From Denitratisoma sp. (lineage in GTDB: Bacteria; Pseudomonadota; Gammaproteobacteria; Burkholderiales; Rhodocyclaceae): a DNA stretch of 64,000 nt. The stretch is taken from NCBI GenBank assembly GCA_032027165.1, contig JAVSMO010000001.1:1986458-2050457 (forward strand). Reading direction: 5' to 3'. Both the position numbers and the translations under genes were made by a program. Numbering within the stretch: position 1 is the first letter of the stretch; the number at the start of each line of letters is the position of its first letter. Positions 15,084 to 22,352 of this stretch are shown here, piece after piece. Below the pieces are notes generated by a model. The model made no database searches. It saw nothing but the letters and a program-made list of their open reading frames with translations, and was not told the DNA's origin.

Positions 15084-16031
15084 TCAGTTGAGCTTGACCT
15101 TCTGCTCCATGGCGCCTCCCTTGAGCATGGTCCACTCGAGCATCGAGCCGTCGTACATGCGCGCCTTCTTGTTGCCCATCAGCTCGCTGGAGACGAACCA
15201 GCCGACCGAGGCCCAGTGGCCGGAGTTGCAGAAGTTGATCTGCTCGCCGCTGGTCGGCACGCCGGCGACCTTGTAGAGCTGCTCGAGCTGCGATTTGTCG
15301 CGGAACTGGCCCATGCCGTTCACCGTCAGCCAGCCGTTGGGCAGGTTCTTGGCGCCGGCGAGCGTGCCGCTCTCGGTGGCCTTGGGATGGCGGTTGATGC
15401 CGACGAACTGGTCCTCGGGACGGTGGTCGACCAGCAGGATGCCTGAAGCTTTGGCCTTCTTGACGTCGTCCATGGTGACCAGCATCTCCTTGCGCAGGCT
15501 GGCCTTGAAGGACTTCGCCTCGGCCTTGGCCGCGCCGGCCTGCACCGGGTTGGCCTTGGTCTTGTCCTTCTCCTTGGTCCAAGCCGCCATGCCGCCGTCG
15601 AGAATGGAGACGTTGTCGTGGCCGAGCACCTTGAAGGTCCAGTAGACGCGGGTGGCGACGCCGACGTCGGTGGAGTTCATGCCCATCGGCACCAGCACGA
15701 CGTGGGTGGCGTTGTCGATGCCGAGGGCGCCGATGTGGGCGACGAGCTTGTCGAGCTTCTCGGGGAACATGTCCGGCACCTTGTCGGCGGCGCGCTCCTC
15801 GCGCCAGCCGTCCTTGGCGTAGTTGCTGTTCACGGCACCGGGAATGTGGGCGCGCAGGTAGTCGGGCGGCGGCTGGAAATCCACGATGGCGAGGCCCGGC
15901 TTGCCGAGGTTGGCCTTCAGCCAGTCGACCGTCACCAGGGGATCGGCCGCCGTCGCCGCGCGCGCGGTCAGCAGGAGGAAGAGCATTCCCGCCATCAGTG
16001 CGCCCCATCTTGTCGCAAATAACGTCTTCAT
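15084..16031 (-). CDS. Exported two-domain thiosulfate sulfurtransferase (rhodanese)
   Basis: 315 residues with a signal peptide (to about TAADP, 29). Two rhodanese domains. The second carries catalytic Cys268 in the loop FCNSGHWAS, while the first has a Cys-free loop (LVPMGMNSTD), as usual for tandem rhodaneses. CxSGHWAS-type loops occur in exported sulfurtransferases of sulfur-oxidising bacteria. It would move sulfane sulfur from thiosulfate or polysulfide to a thiol acceptor in the periplasm. The downstream cytochrome c starts 2 bases later. Confidence 0.88.
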   Translation of the reverse strand: MKTLFATRWGALMAGMLFLLLTARAATAADPLVTVDWLKANLGKPGLAIVDFQPPPDYLRAHIPGAVNSNYAKDGWREERAADKVPDMFPEKLDKLVAHIGALGIDNATHVVLVPMGMNSTDVGVATRVYWTFKVLGHDNVSILDGGMAAWTKEKDKTKANPVQAGAAKAEAKSFKASLRKEMLVTMDDVKKAKASGILLVDHRPEDQFVGINRHPKATESGTLAGAKNLPNGWLTVNGMGQFRDKSQLEQLYKVAGVPTSGEQINFCNSGHWASVGWFVSSELMGNKKARMYDGSMLEWTMLKGGAMEQKVKLN

Positions 16032-16047
16032 CCTTTGTCTCCTCTTC

Positions 16048-16257
16048 TCAGGTGGTAATCGTCAGATCGGAATCCAGGATCGCGTCGACGACGCGGTCCC
16101 AGGCTTCGTCCTCCATGTCCCGGCGCCGAAGGTCGATGGATTCGACGCGGTGCGCCGCCTCCATCCGCCGCATGGCGGCGATCACGGTCTGGGCGTCGGG
16201 GAACAGACCGGTATTCAGTTCGAGAATCTTCATCCCAGGGGGATTTCCTTCGGTCAT
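16048..16257 (-). CDS. Small unknown protein of the sulfur operon
   Basis: 69 residues; starts with ATGA overlapping the stop of the DsrE-like gene upstream, so it is translationally coupled. No signal peptide and no Cys. Predicted alpha/beta (MKILELNTGLFPDAQTVIAAM, then acidic helices). Not recognised; a partner or scaffold of the neighbouring DsrE-like proteins is possible by context only. A second Met at residue 9 is an alternative start. Confidence 0.6.
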   Translation of the reverse strand: MTEGNPPGMKILELNTGLFPDAQTVIAAMRRMEAAHRVESIDLRRRDMEDEAWDRVVDAILDSDLTITT

Positions 16258-16532
16258 AGGCTCAGTACGGCATCGGCGGCGGCGAAGGCCCGCGCCAGGC
16301 CGTCCGCATCCAGCAGCGGCAAGTCGTCCGCCATCGCCGCGACGGTGGTCTGCGGTTCGATGCCGGAGAGCTCCAGCAACTCGGCGTTGGCGGCGTTCTC
16401 GGCGCTCTCCTCCACCGGGCGGTCCATGAAGACCAGGCTCACGGCATGGCCGAAGATGGTCAGGCCGGCCGCCACGCGCATCGCCTCGGCGTGGTCGCGC
16501 CGGGCCAGCACCAGCAGTTTCTTCTCGCTCAT
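16254..16532 (-). CDS. DsrE-like family protein
   Basis: 92 residues starting MSEKKLLVLARRDHAEAMRVA, with the alternating beta-alpha pattern of the DsrE/DsrF-like fold (sulfur-carrier subunits). It has no Cys in the visible sequence, so it cannot itself bind a persulfide; it may be structural in a hetero-oligomer with the adjacent Cys-containing homologue. It overlaps both neighbours by 4 bases. Confidence 0.65.
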   Translation of the reverse strand: MSEKKLLVLARRDHAEAMRVAAGLTIFGHAVSLVFMDRPVEESAENAANAELLELSGIEPQTTVAAMADDLPLLDADGLARAFAAADAVLSL

Positions 16533-16816
16533 AGACTGACCACCTTGCGCGCCTCGCCCATCAGGGCGCTGTTGACCGTCTGGCTGCCGAGCTCGGCCGG
16601 ACAGGCTTCGTCGGCGCAGAAGCGGTGCCAGGATTCCTCGCACACCACGCTACGCGCGCCCTCCAGCGCCGCCCGCACCTCCGCGTCGCGCAGCGCGCGC
16701 ACGCCCTCGTGGGTGAAGAAGGCGGCGAAGGCGCGGTTGCCGCGGCGGCAGGCGCGTGCCAGCGGCGCGAGAAATTGCGCACCGGCCTCGGTGCCGACGT
16801 GGAAGAGGATGTCCAT
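16529..16816 (-). CDS. DsrE-like sulfur-carrier protein
   Basis: 95 residues, MDILFHVGTEAGAQFLAPLA, DsrE-like fold. Cys residues occur in VVCEESWHRFCADEACP (about 59-73) and could carry sulfane sulfur. The ATG shares one base with the upstream rhodanese-like gene's TGA (TGATG). Adjacent to a Cys-free homologue, like the unequal subunits of TusBCD/DsrEFH complexes. Cytoplasmic. Confidence 0.7.
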   Translation of the reverse strand: MDILFHVGTEAGAQFLAPLARACRRGNRAFAAFFTHEGVRALRDAEVRAALEGARSVVCEESWHRFCADEACPAELGSQTVNSALMGEARKVVSL

Positions 16817-17748
16817 CAGGCCGCCCTCCGTCGTGCGAACCAGCCGGCGATGAAGGCCGTGACGACGAGGACCAGCGTCACCGCGAGCAGCGCCGGCGAA
16901 CGCGCGGCGCCGTCCTGCGGCGACTGACTTTTCTCCGCCGCGGGCTGCGCGCGCTCCGGATAGGACACGCTGTCGGCCGGCAGCGCGCCGGCGGCGGCCC
17001 ACTCGGCCCAGCCTTCGGCATACAGCTTCGCCGCCACGCCGTGCCCGGCGCGCAGCAGGGTCAGGTAGGCGAAGCCTTCGAGGGCGTCGTGGGCGTAGGC
17101 GACCGGACTTCCTTCCGGCAGGACGGGGTTCTGCGCCCCGCGCAATTGCAGCGCCGGCAGGCTGATCGCGCCGGGCAGGTGGCCGCCGCGCGCGGCGCGC
17201 ACCGTCTCGCCCCAGTATTCGTGCTCCGTGCGGCCGTCGAGCAGGAGCGGCTGCGGACGCTGCGCGCGCAGCTCGTCGCGCAAAAGCAGCAGTCCGTCGC
17301 GCATCGGCGCCGTAAAAACCGCCTCGCGGATCATGCCGCGGCTGCGGCCCGCTCCGGCGGCGGCGCCCTGCTCCAGCACGCGGCCGACGGGCTCGGTCAG
17401 CACGCGGACGCTGCGCTGGCCGGCGACATGCAGCAGGCCGGCGACGAAGTCGCGGGCGACCGCATCCTGGCCGGCCACCAGCACCGTTTCCTCGCCCGAG
17501 AGGCCGGCGGTGCCGAGCAGCCAGAGCAGGTCGCGCGCGCTGGGCAGGCAGTTGTGGGGCCCCAGGAAATCCGCCGCCGGCAGGCAGCGCGCGCCGGCGA
17601 GGCTCTTCGCGGCGCAGTCGGCTGACGGGCGCGCATCGATCACGACCAGGTCCGCTTCCGGCGGGACCGCGCGCACGTAGGCGAAGTCCTCCGCCGCCTG
17701 CGCGGGCAGCGCGGTCAGCAGCATGGCGAGGACGGCCAGGCGTTTCAT
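16816..17748 (-). CDS. Membrane-anchored tandem rhodanese-like protein lacking catalytic Cys
   Basis: 310 residues. Signal peptide (MKRLAVLAMLLTALPAQA), two rhodanese-like domains (about 30-120 and 150-245), then a C-terminal transmembrane helix (about 285-305) ending in RRR. Both active-site loops have lost the Cys: VLVAGQDAVARD in domain 1 and VAYAHDALEGF in domain 2. It therefore probably binds sulfur proteins or forms a docking platform on the periplasmic face rather than catalysing transfer. It carries a copy of the 24-bp motif in the region after domain 2. Confidence 0.72.
   Translation of the reverse strand: MKRLAVLAMLLTALPAQAAEDFAYVRAVPPEADLVVIDARPSADCAAKSLAGARCLPAADFLGPHNCLPSARDLLWLLGTAGLSGEETVLVAGQDAVARDFVAGLLHVAGQRSVRVLTEPVGRVLEQGAAAGAGRSRGMIREAVFTAPMRDGLLLLRDELRAQRPQPLLLDGRTEHEYWGETVRAARGGHLPGAISLPALQLRGAQNPVLPEGSPVAYAHDALEGFAYLTLLRAGHGVAAKLYAEGWAEWAAAGALPADSVSYPERAQPAAEKSQSPQDGAARSPALLAVTLVLVVTAFIAGWFARRRAA
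16908..16931 (-). repeat. 24-bp bipartite motif, copy 4 (minus orientation)
   Basis: Minus-strand perfect AAAGTCAGTC (16931-16922), core GCCGCAGG, ACGGCG (16913-16908). Same strand as coding here, reading KSQSPQDG: a different frame from the copies that read GLTF. Confidence 0.9.
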
Positions 17749-18026
17749 CAGCAGCCGCCGAAGCGCTTGACGGCCGGCGAGGCGTCCCCGCCGCCGCCCT
17801 TCGGCGCGGGCGGATTCTCCATGTAGTAGCCGACCAGTTCGATGACGGAGACCTTGCCGAAGCCGCCGCCGATGTCGACGTCGGGCAGGGTCTCGGCCGG
17901 GGCCGGCTTCTTCATGGCCGCGACGGTTTCGTCCGGCAGCGCCGCGAGGCGGAAGCCGACCGCGCTCACCGCCAGCGTCACCGCCAGGGACACGCCGCAG
18001 AAAATCAGGCTCTCACGGTTCATCAT
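17748..18026 (-). CDS. Small membrane-anchored unknown protein
   Basis: 92 residues: one N-terminal membrane helix (residues 6-28), then a soluble periplasmic tail with SVIELVGYYMENPPAPKGG and a C-terminal FGGC. The terminal Cys could be a sulfur-binding or thioether site. Its stop overlaps the next gene's start by one base. Not recognised; part of the sulfur operon by position. Confidence 0.6.
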   Translation of the reverse strand: MMNRESLIFCGVSLAVTLAVSAVGFRLAALPDETVAAMKKPAPAETLPDVDIGGGFGKVSVIELVGYYMENPPAPKGGGGDASPAVKRFGGC

Positions 18027-18037
18027 GGCGGGGTTCC

Positions 18038-18124
18038 CTAGAGCGAATCGCTGAAGAAGGCCAGCGCCATCATGCCGAAGGCGACGCAGAACATGCCGAT
18101 CTGGACGATCGTCTCGAAATCCAT
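18038..18124 (-). CDS. 28-residue single-helix membrane peptide
   Basis: MDFETIVQIGMFCVAFGMMA then LAFFSDSL: one transmembrane helix with a Cys in it. The start overlaps the upstream gene's stop (TGATG), so translation is coupled, and the spacing to the next gene is short. It resembles the small accessory peptides of membrane complexes in size only. Confidence 0.5.
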   Translation of the reverse strand: MDFETIVQIGMFCVAFGMMALAFFSDSL

Positions 18125-18336
18125 CAGCGTCCGCCTCCCTTGTAGTGGTTCACCAGGACTTCCAGCGGAATCGCCTCGCCGGTCGCCGGATGCGCCACCG
18201 GCGGCGACAGCAGCGGCACGCCGTCGCGCGTCACCTTCATGCTCTCCGGCGGCTTGACGTACACGAAAGTCAGTCCGCCCAGCACGGCGACGGCCGAGGC
18301 GGCGATGAGCAGGCGCATGGCGATGCGGGCGAACAT
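18124..18336 (-). CDS. Small inner-membrane unknown protein
   Basis: 70 residues: one N-terminal membrane helix (about 8-27), then a short soluble tail with VKPPESMKVTRDGVPLL and PLEVLVNHYKGGGR. Its tail shares the Pro-rich, VxxLVxxY-type ending with the 92-residue protein downstream (VIELVGYYMENP), suggesting related roles. Carries a 24-bp motif copy in the membrane segment. Confidence 0.6.
   Translation of the reverse strand: MFARIAMRLLIAASAVAVLGGLTFVYVKPPESMKVTRDGVPLLSPPVAHPATGEAIPLEVLVNHYKGGGR
18266..18289 (+). repeat. 24-bp bipartite motif, copy 5
   Basis: Perfect AAAGTCAGTC (18266-18275), core CGCCCAGC, ACGGCG (18284-18289). Opposite to coding; encodes AVLGGLTF in the membrane helix of the 70-residue protein. 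Confidence 0.9.
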
Positions 18337-18339
18337 GGC

Positions 18340-18645
18340 TCAGTCCTTCCGAATGTAGACCCGCCAGCAGGCCGGGTCCTTGATGGTTTCCAGGTGCGTC
18401 GCGTTGAGCTCGTCGCACATCGGCGGCAGCGCCTCGACCGAGGAGGGATTGTCCACCAGCACCTCGACGACGCCGCCCGAGGCGATCTCGTTCACCGCCT
18501 TCTTGGTCATCAGCTGCGGCCGCGGGCAGGAGTCGCCGCGGCAGTCGACGCGCCGCGCCACCTGCACCTTGCTGCCGTCGGACAGCACGGCCTCGCCGCC
18601 GGCGGCGGCTTCCTCGACCTTCTTCTTCGATCCGAACAGTCCCAT
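18340..18645 (-). CDS. TusA-like sulfur carrier
   Basis: 101 residues. The TusA/SirA motif CPRP is at 40-43, with Cys40 as persulfide carrier and a second Cys35 just before (RRVDCRGDSC). A 25-residue N-terminal extension (GLFGSKKKVEEAAAGG) is longer than in classical TusA (about 80 residues). It would receive sulfur taken up by the YeeE-type permeases encoded directly upstream and hand it to DsrE-like or rhodanese proteins. YeeE-TusA pairing is a known arrangement for thiosulfate-sulfur uptake. Confidence 0.85.
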   Translation of the reverse strand: MGLFGSKKKVEEAAAGGEAVLSDGSKVQVARRVDCRGDSCPRPQLMTKKAVNEIASGGVVEVLVDNPSSVEALPPMCDELNATHLETIKDPACWRVYIRKD

Positions 18646-18666
18646 CTTTTTCCTCCCAATTGATCG

Positions 18667-19293
18667 TCAGGCTTCCTGCCCGGCGGCTTCCTGCTGATGC
18701 TGCTCGTGTTTGGCGTGCTGCGCCCGCTCGCGGCGCAGGATGGCGCGGTAGATGGCGAACAGCACGGCCGACTGGATCAGGCCGAAGAAGATGGCCGGGA
18801 TGCCCAGCTTGTCCTGCAGGGTGCGCGCGTTGGCGAAGCCGAGCTGCAGCGCCGGCAGGTTGGGCTCGCCGGTCATGCTCTGCGGCGCCGGCGGCCAGTA
18901 GTTCCACGACCAGACCAGCGAGAAAAGGAACATGCCGACGAAGGTGAACAAGAGCGCCCAGATTGCGCCGATGTTGCCCTCGCCCGCCTTGACCCACGTC
19001 GACACCGTGCAGGCGCCCGCCAGCACCATGCCGATGCCGAACAGGAACAGGCCGGCGAAGGTGTTGAGGCCGACGTCGAACTGCATCGGGTGGCCGGCGC
19101 CCACCGTCATGAAGCCGGTGAAGCCGATGGAGAGGATCATCATCGCCACCAGCAGCGCCTTGGTGTTGCGGTAGGTCTTGAACATGATGGCGTCGCGCAG
19201 CGCGGCGGTGTTGCAGAAGCGCGAGCGCTGCACCAGCAGGCCGACGATGGAACCGAACAGGAACGCGACGAGGCATTCGGCGACAGCGGACAT
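18667..19293 (-). CDS. YeeE/YedE family sulfur transporter, second half
   Basis: 208 residues, about 5-6 membrane helices. Conserved Cys motifs RSRFCNTAALRD and GACTVSTW line the transport path of thiosulfate-type YeeE permeases. It starts 2 bases after the preceding YeeE gene; the two halves together equal one full-length YeeE protein (about 350-400 residues), so they likely form a heterodimer. The hydrophilic C-terminus HAKHEQHQQEAAGQEA is cytoplasmic. Confidence 0.85.
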   Translation of the reverse strand: MSAVAECLVAFLFGSIVGLLVQRSRFCNTAALRDAIMFKTYRNTKALLVAMMILSIGFTGFMTVGAGHPMQFDVGLNTFAGLFLFGIGMVLAGACTVSTWVKAGEGNIGAIWALLFTFVGMFLFSLVWSWNYWPPAPQSMTGEPNLPALQLGFANARTLQDKLGIPAIFFGLIQSAVLFAIYRAILRRERAQHAKHEQHQQEAAGQEA

Positions 19294-19295
19294 TT

Positions 19296-19787
19296 TCAAC
19301 CCTCCAGAATCTTCTTGTAGATCAGCGAACCGACCCAGGCGCCGGCGATGATGCCGGAGATGGCGAGGTAGCCGCCGAGGTTCATCTCCGCGCCCATGCC
19401 GAAGAAGGTCGACACGTTGCAGACGAAGGCGAGGCGGATGCCGATGCCCATCAGCAGGCCGCCGACGGTGATCATCAGCCACTCCGAGGCGCGCCGCGGC
19501 AGGCGCCAGTAGAACTCCTTGGAGAGCACCGCGCCGACGAAGGCGCCGAAGAACATGCCGAGGCTGATGTAGATCTTCCAGTAGTCGCCCTGCGGCGGGA
19601 ACACCAGCTGCCAGAAGGGAATGCGCATCAGCTCGTCGCCGAGGAAGAGCTGGGCGACCAGGCCGGTCATCATGGTCTCGCCGCCGCCCACCGTCCAGGC
19701 GCCGAGGATGAGGAACAGGAAGATGTCCAGTATGGCGATCGCCGCCAGGGCGAACACCGGGTCCAGGGTCTTGCGGAAAAACTCCAT
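19296..19787 (-). CDS. YeeE/YedE family sulfur transporter, first half
   Basis: 163 residues; four to five membrane helices. LAFVCNVSTFFGMGAEMNLGG contains the Cys expected of YeeE transporters. First gene of the sulfur operon. The ATG at 19787 has GGAGGAG seven bases upstream. It probably pairs with the next gene to import thiosulfate or another sulfane-sulfur compound. Divergent from a ribbon-helix-helix gene that may regulate it. Confidence 0.85.
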   Translation of the reverse strand: MEFFRKTLDPVFALAAIAILDIFLFLILGAWTVGGGETMMTGLVAQLFLGDELMRIPFWQLVFPPQGDYWKIYISLGMFFGAFVGAVLSKEFYWRLPRRASEWLMITVGGLLMGIGIRLAFVCNVSTFFGMGAEMNLGGYLAISGIIAGAWVGSLIYKKILEG

Positions 19788-19908
19788 CGTCTCCTCCACG
19801 CGCCGGTCTACGCCAACCGCCGCTCTTCTTGTATGCTGCACATGGTATTGGCCACGCCAAGTCGTGTGGTGGTAATTATTGCCAACTGCCCATCGCAAGG
19901 AAACAGGC

Positions 19909-20247
19909 ATGAATATCTACTCTGAAATCAACGACGTGCTGGACCACATGTTCAACGCGTGCTCCACCTCGCAGATCAACGAATTCATTCCGGAGAAGCG
20001 CGGCTTCCGCATCCACGGCCACAGCACCACCATCTCGCTGGAGCGCGCCTTCTGGAACGTGCTCGACGACATGGCCAGCGAATCGAAGATGCCCCTGCCG
20101 CGCCTGATCGAGAAGGTGCACGACGGCTGCCTCGTCGCCAACGACAAGAACATCGCCTCCTGCCTGCGCGTGATCTGCCTGAAGTACCTCAACGTCTACA
20201 GCGGCTGCGCCCCGGCGGCGCGCGCCGAGTTGACGCGGGTGGCCTAG
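19909..20247 (+). CDS. Ribbon-helix-helix domain protein
   Basis: 112 residues. STTISLERAFWNVLDDMASE followed by LPRLIEKVHD fits the RHH_4 family: a short strand ending in TISLE, then two helices. Such small DNA-binding proteins act as dimers. Position divergent from the YeeE-led sulfur operon suggests it regulates that promoter region (19788-19908), but no operator was pinned down. AAGGAAA lies upstream of the ATG. Three Cys downstream could sense redox state. The 3' end overlaps the next gene by 4 bases, tail to tail. Confidence 0.7.
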   Translation: MNIYSEINDVLDHMFNACSTSQINEFIPEKRGFRIHGHSTTISLERAFWNVLDDMASESKMPLPRLIEKVHDGCLVANDKNIASCLRVICLKYLNVYSGCAPAARAELTRVA

Positions 20248-21509
20248 GCGGGCTTTCCCCCGCCGCCGCGCGTCAGCCGCGCGGCGATCCAGGTGACGGC
20301 GACCGCGACCGCCAGCAGGGCGAAAGCGACGCCGAGGCGGCTCAGCCATTCGGGCGCGAACAGCAGCAGCACGCCCAGTTCCAGCATCATCGTTCCCGAC
20401 AGCAGTTTCAGCAGGCGGCCCTCGCGCTCGCCGAGCTTCCTCGCGCCCAGCGTGCGCGCGAAGACGACGACGATGGCGGCCAGCGGCAGCACGTAGATGA
20501 GGTTGTAGAAGGCGAGGTAGAGATAGCGCACGGCCGGCGACGGCTCGCCCAGGGTGAGGAGGCGCGTGTAGACCATCGGAAAGCCGGCGGTGCACAACAG
20601 TTCGTAGAAATTGGCGGCGACGGCGAGGAACACCGTGGCCACGAGCATCGCCGGCAGCTTGTCGGCGGCGAGGATGGCGCGGGCGCGGCGGAAGAGGTCG
20701 GGCTTTTTCGATTCCGGAATCGACAGGCTGACGCCGCGCCCGAACAGGAAGAAGTCCTTGACGTTCACCGCGCCGACGACGACGGCGAGCACACCCGCCG
20801 CCAGCGTCACCCAGGCGAGCTGGCCGAGCAGCTGGAAAAGGTTGAGCCAGGCCGCCATGAAGGCGAAGTACATCAGGCCGGAGAACAGCACGAAGATGCC
20901 GCCGACCGTGAGCATGCGCGCGCGGCTCTTCTGGTGCGCCATCATCGAAAGCAGGAACAGCAGCACGAAGAAAGCGCAGGGGTTGAAGGCGTCGAGGCCG
21001 GCCAGCGTGAGGGTCAGCAGCGGCAGCGACAGCGAGGCGGCATCGACCTCGCCGATGAGCGGCAATCTGAGCGGGGCCGGGTCGTGCGGACGCGGCGGCG
21101 CGGCGAGGGCGCGGCCTTCGCGGATCGCCGCCAGCGCGTCTGGGCAGGACGAGGCCAGGCAGCGCGCCGCCTGGCGGCGGATCTCGGCGCCGCTCGTCGC
21201 GTCGGTGTGGTAGCCGAGCGTGGCCCAGTCGCCGACGAAGATGAAGGGCACGCCGCCCTCCTCCACGCCGAGCGCCTGCAGCGCAGCCTGGAACAGCGCG
21301 CGGTTGGCCGCGTCGCGGCTGACCTCGTAGTCGCGCACGGCGATGCGCGGCTCCTCGGCGGCGAGGCGGGCGAGAAAGGCGCCGGCGTCCTCGCAGTGCG
21401 GGCAGCCGTCGGCGCGGAAGTAGTGGATGGTCAGCGAAGGCGGTTCGGCGGCGGTCGCCGGCGCAATCGCAACGAAGAACAGGAACACCAGCCGCAGCAG
21501 CAAGCGCAT
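20244..21509 (-). CDS. Thioredoxin-fold / CcdA-like membrane protein
   Basis: 421 residues. Signal peptide or first helix (to about residue 20); periplasmic thioredoxin-like domain with CPHC at 36-39 and an extra Cys pair (RCLASSC); then a multi-helix membrane domain with FNPCAFF, the NPC motif of DsbD/CcdA proteins that carry electrons across the membrane. It would deliver reductant to periplasmic thiols. The ATG at 21509 begins the hydrophobic leader directly; an upstream in-frame ATG would add 20 charged residues encoded partly by the 24-bp motif. It overlaps the ribbon-helix-helix gene tail to tail. Confidence 0.78.
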   Translation of the reverse strand: MRLLLRLVFLFFVAIAPATAAEPPSLTIHYFRADGCPHCEDAGAFLARLAAEEPRIAVRDYEVSRDAANRALFQAALQALGVEEGGVPFIFVGDWATLGYHTDATSGAEIRRQAARCLASSCPDALAAIREGRALAAPPRPHDPAPLRLPLIGEVDAASLSLPLLTLTLAGLDAFNPCAFFVLLFLLSMMAHQKSRARMLTVGGIFVLFSGLMYFAFMAAWLNLFQLLGQLAWVTLAAGVLAVVVGAVNVKDFFLFGRGVSLSIPESKKPDLFRRARAILAADKLPAMLVATVFLAVAANFYELLCTAGFPMVYTRLLTLGEPSPAVRYLYLAFYNLIYVLPLAAIVVVFARTLGARKLGEREGRLLKLLSGTMMLELGVLLLFAPEWLSRLGVAFALLAVAVAVTWIAARLTRGGGGKPA

Positions 21510-21512
21510 CCG

Positions 21513-21536
21513 AAAGTCAGTCTCCGCAGTACGGCG
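21513..21536 (+). repeat. 24-bp bipartite motif, copy 6
   Basis: Perfect AAAGTCAGTC (21513-21522), core TCCGCAGT, ACGGCG (21531-21536). Four bases upstream of the chosen start of the CcdA-like gene, so this copy is probably non-coding. Confidence 0.9.
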
Positions 21537-21540
21537 CATG

Positions 21541-21566
21541 AAAACGGCCCGCCAGGGGCGGGCCGT
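21541..21566 (-). terminator. Terminator after the Gly/Met-rich protein gene
   Basis: On the minus strand a perfect 10-bp stem (21566-21557 with 21553-21544) around a 3-base loop, followed by TTTT. It separates the Gly/Met-rich gene from the CcdA-like gene. Confidence 0.7.
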
Positions 21567-21585
21567 CAAAATGAAACGCCGTGTA

Positions 21586-21990
21586 TTACTTGTAGAAGCC
21601 GCGCGCCTTCATGCGGTCGCAGGCGTTCTGGCGCGGGCCGCGCAGGGTCTGGCCCTTCTCCTTGGCGCGCGCTGCCATCTGCTGGTGGTGCTCTTCCTGG
21701 ACGGCCTTGCATTCCTCCGGCGTCTTCGCCGCCAGCATCTTCTCGCGGTGGGCGGTGCGCTCTTCCGGCGTCATCAGGCTCCAGCCGGGCGTGTTGTCCT
21801 TGTTGAACTCGAAGCGCATGCCCCGGCCGCCGGGCCCCATGCCGCCCATGCCACCCATGCCGCCGCCGGGACCCATGCCCGGCCCCATGCCGCCGCCGGG
21901 GCCCATGCCCTGGCCGGGTTGTTGCGCGTGTACGGAAATGGAGAGCGAGGCGCCGAGCAGTGCCGTCATTGCGATCTTTGCAAGTTTCAT
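21586..21990 (-). CDS. Secreted Gly/Met-rich repeat protein
   Basis: 134 residues. Signal peptide to about residue 22 (SVHAQQ). Then imperfect repeats of MGPGGG and MGGMGG (about residues 27-55), followed by a charged helical half with LMTPEERTAHREKMLAAKTPEEC and two Cys. Met-rich periplasmic repeats often bind Cu(I) or As(III)-like soft metals, and the helical half resembles small metal-stress proteins. Position just downstream of the ars operon supports metal response. Not a known named gene; own leader and terminator suggest separate expression. Confidence 0.65.
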   Translation of the reverse strand: MKLAKIAMTALLGASLSISVHAQQPGQGMGPGGGMGPGMGPGGGMGGMGGMGPGGRGMRFEFNKDNTPGWSLMTPEERTAHREKMLAAKTPEECKAVQEEHHQQMAARAKEKGQTLRGPRQNACDRMKARGFYK

Positions 21991-22118
21991 GATGTGTTCC
22001 TTTCTGACCGTTGGGATGGACCGGCTGCTGCCTGCCGGCAATTTCTTGTTCTGCTGCTTCAAGATAGTCCTGTTTCGCTGAAAGTCCAAGCCGAACCCGG
22101 GCGCGACGCCGGAATGGC

Positions 22119-22352
22119 TTATGGCTTCAGCCAGCCGACGATCTCTTCCCGGCTCGGCATGCGCCCGGACACCTTGACCGCCTCGTCGATCACCAGCGCC
22201 GGCGTCGTCATCACCGGATAGGCCATGATCCTGTCCATCTCCCTGACGTGCTCGAAGGTCGCGTCGATTCCCAGCTCCGCAACCGCTTCGCGCGTGAGCT
22301 GCTCCAGCCGGTTGCACTTGGCGCAGCCGGTGCCGAGGATCTTGATCAGCAT
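22119..22352 (-). CDS. Small thioredoxin-like protein of the ars operon
   Basis: 77 residues with GCAKC (residues 9-13) after the first strand, MTTPALVIDEAV (cis-Pro region) and GRMPSREEIVGWL. This is the 'redox-active disulfide protein 2' type of mini-thioredoxin. It overlaps the permease gene by 7 bases and ends the ars operon. It may reduce ArsC or deliver a thiol to the permease's Cys pair. Confidence 0.8.
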   Translation of the reverse strand: MLIKILGTGCAKCNRLEQLTREAVAELGIDATFEHVREMDRIMAYPVMTTPALVIDEAVKVSGRMPSREEIVGWLKP

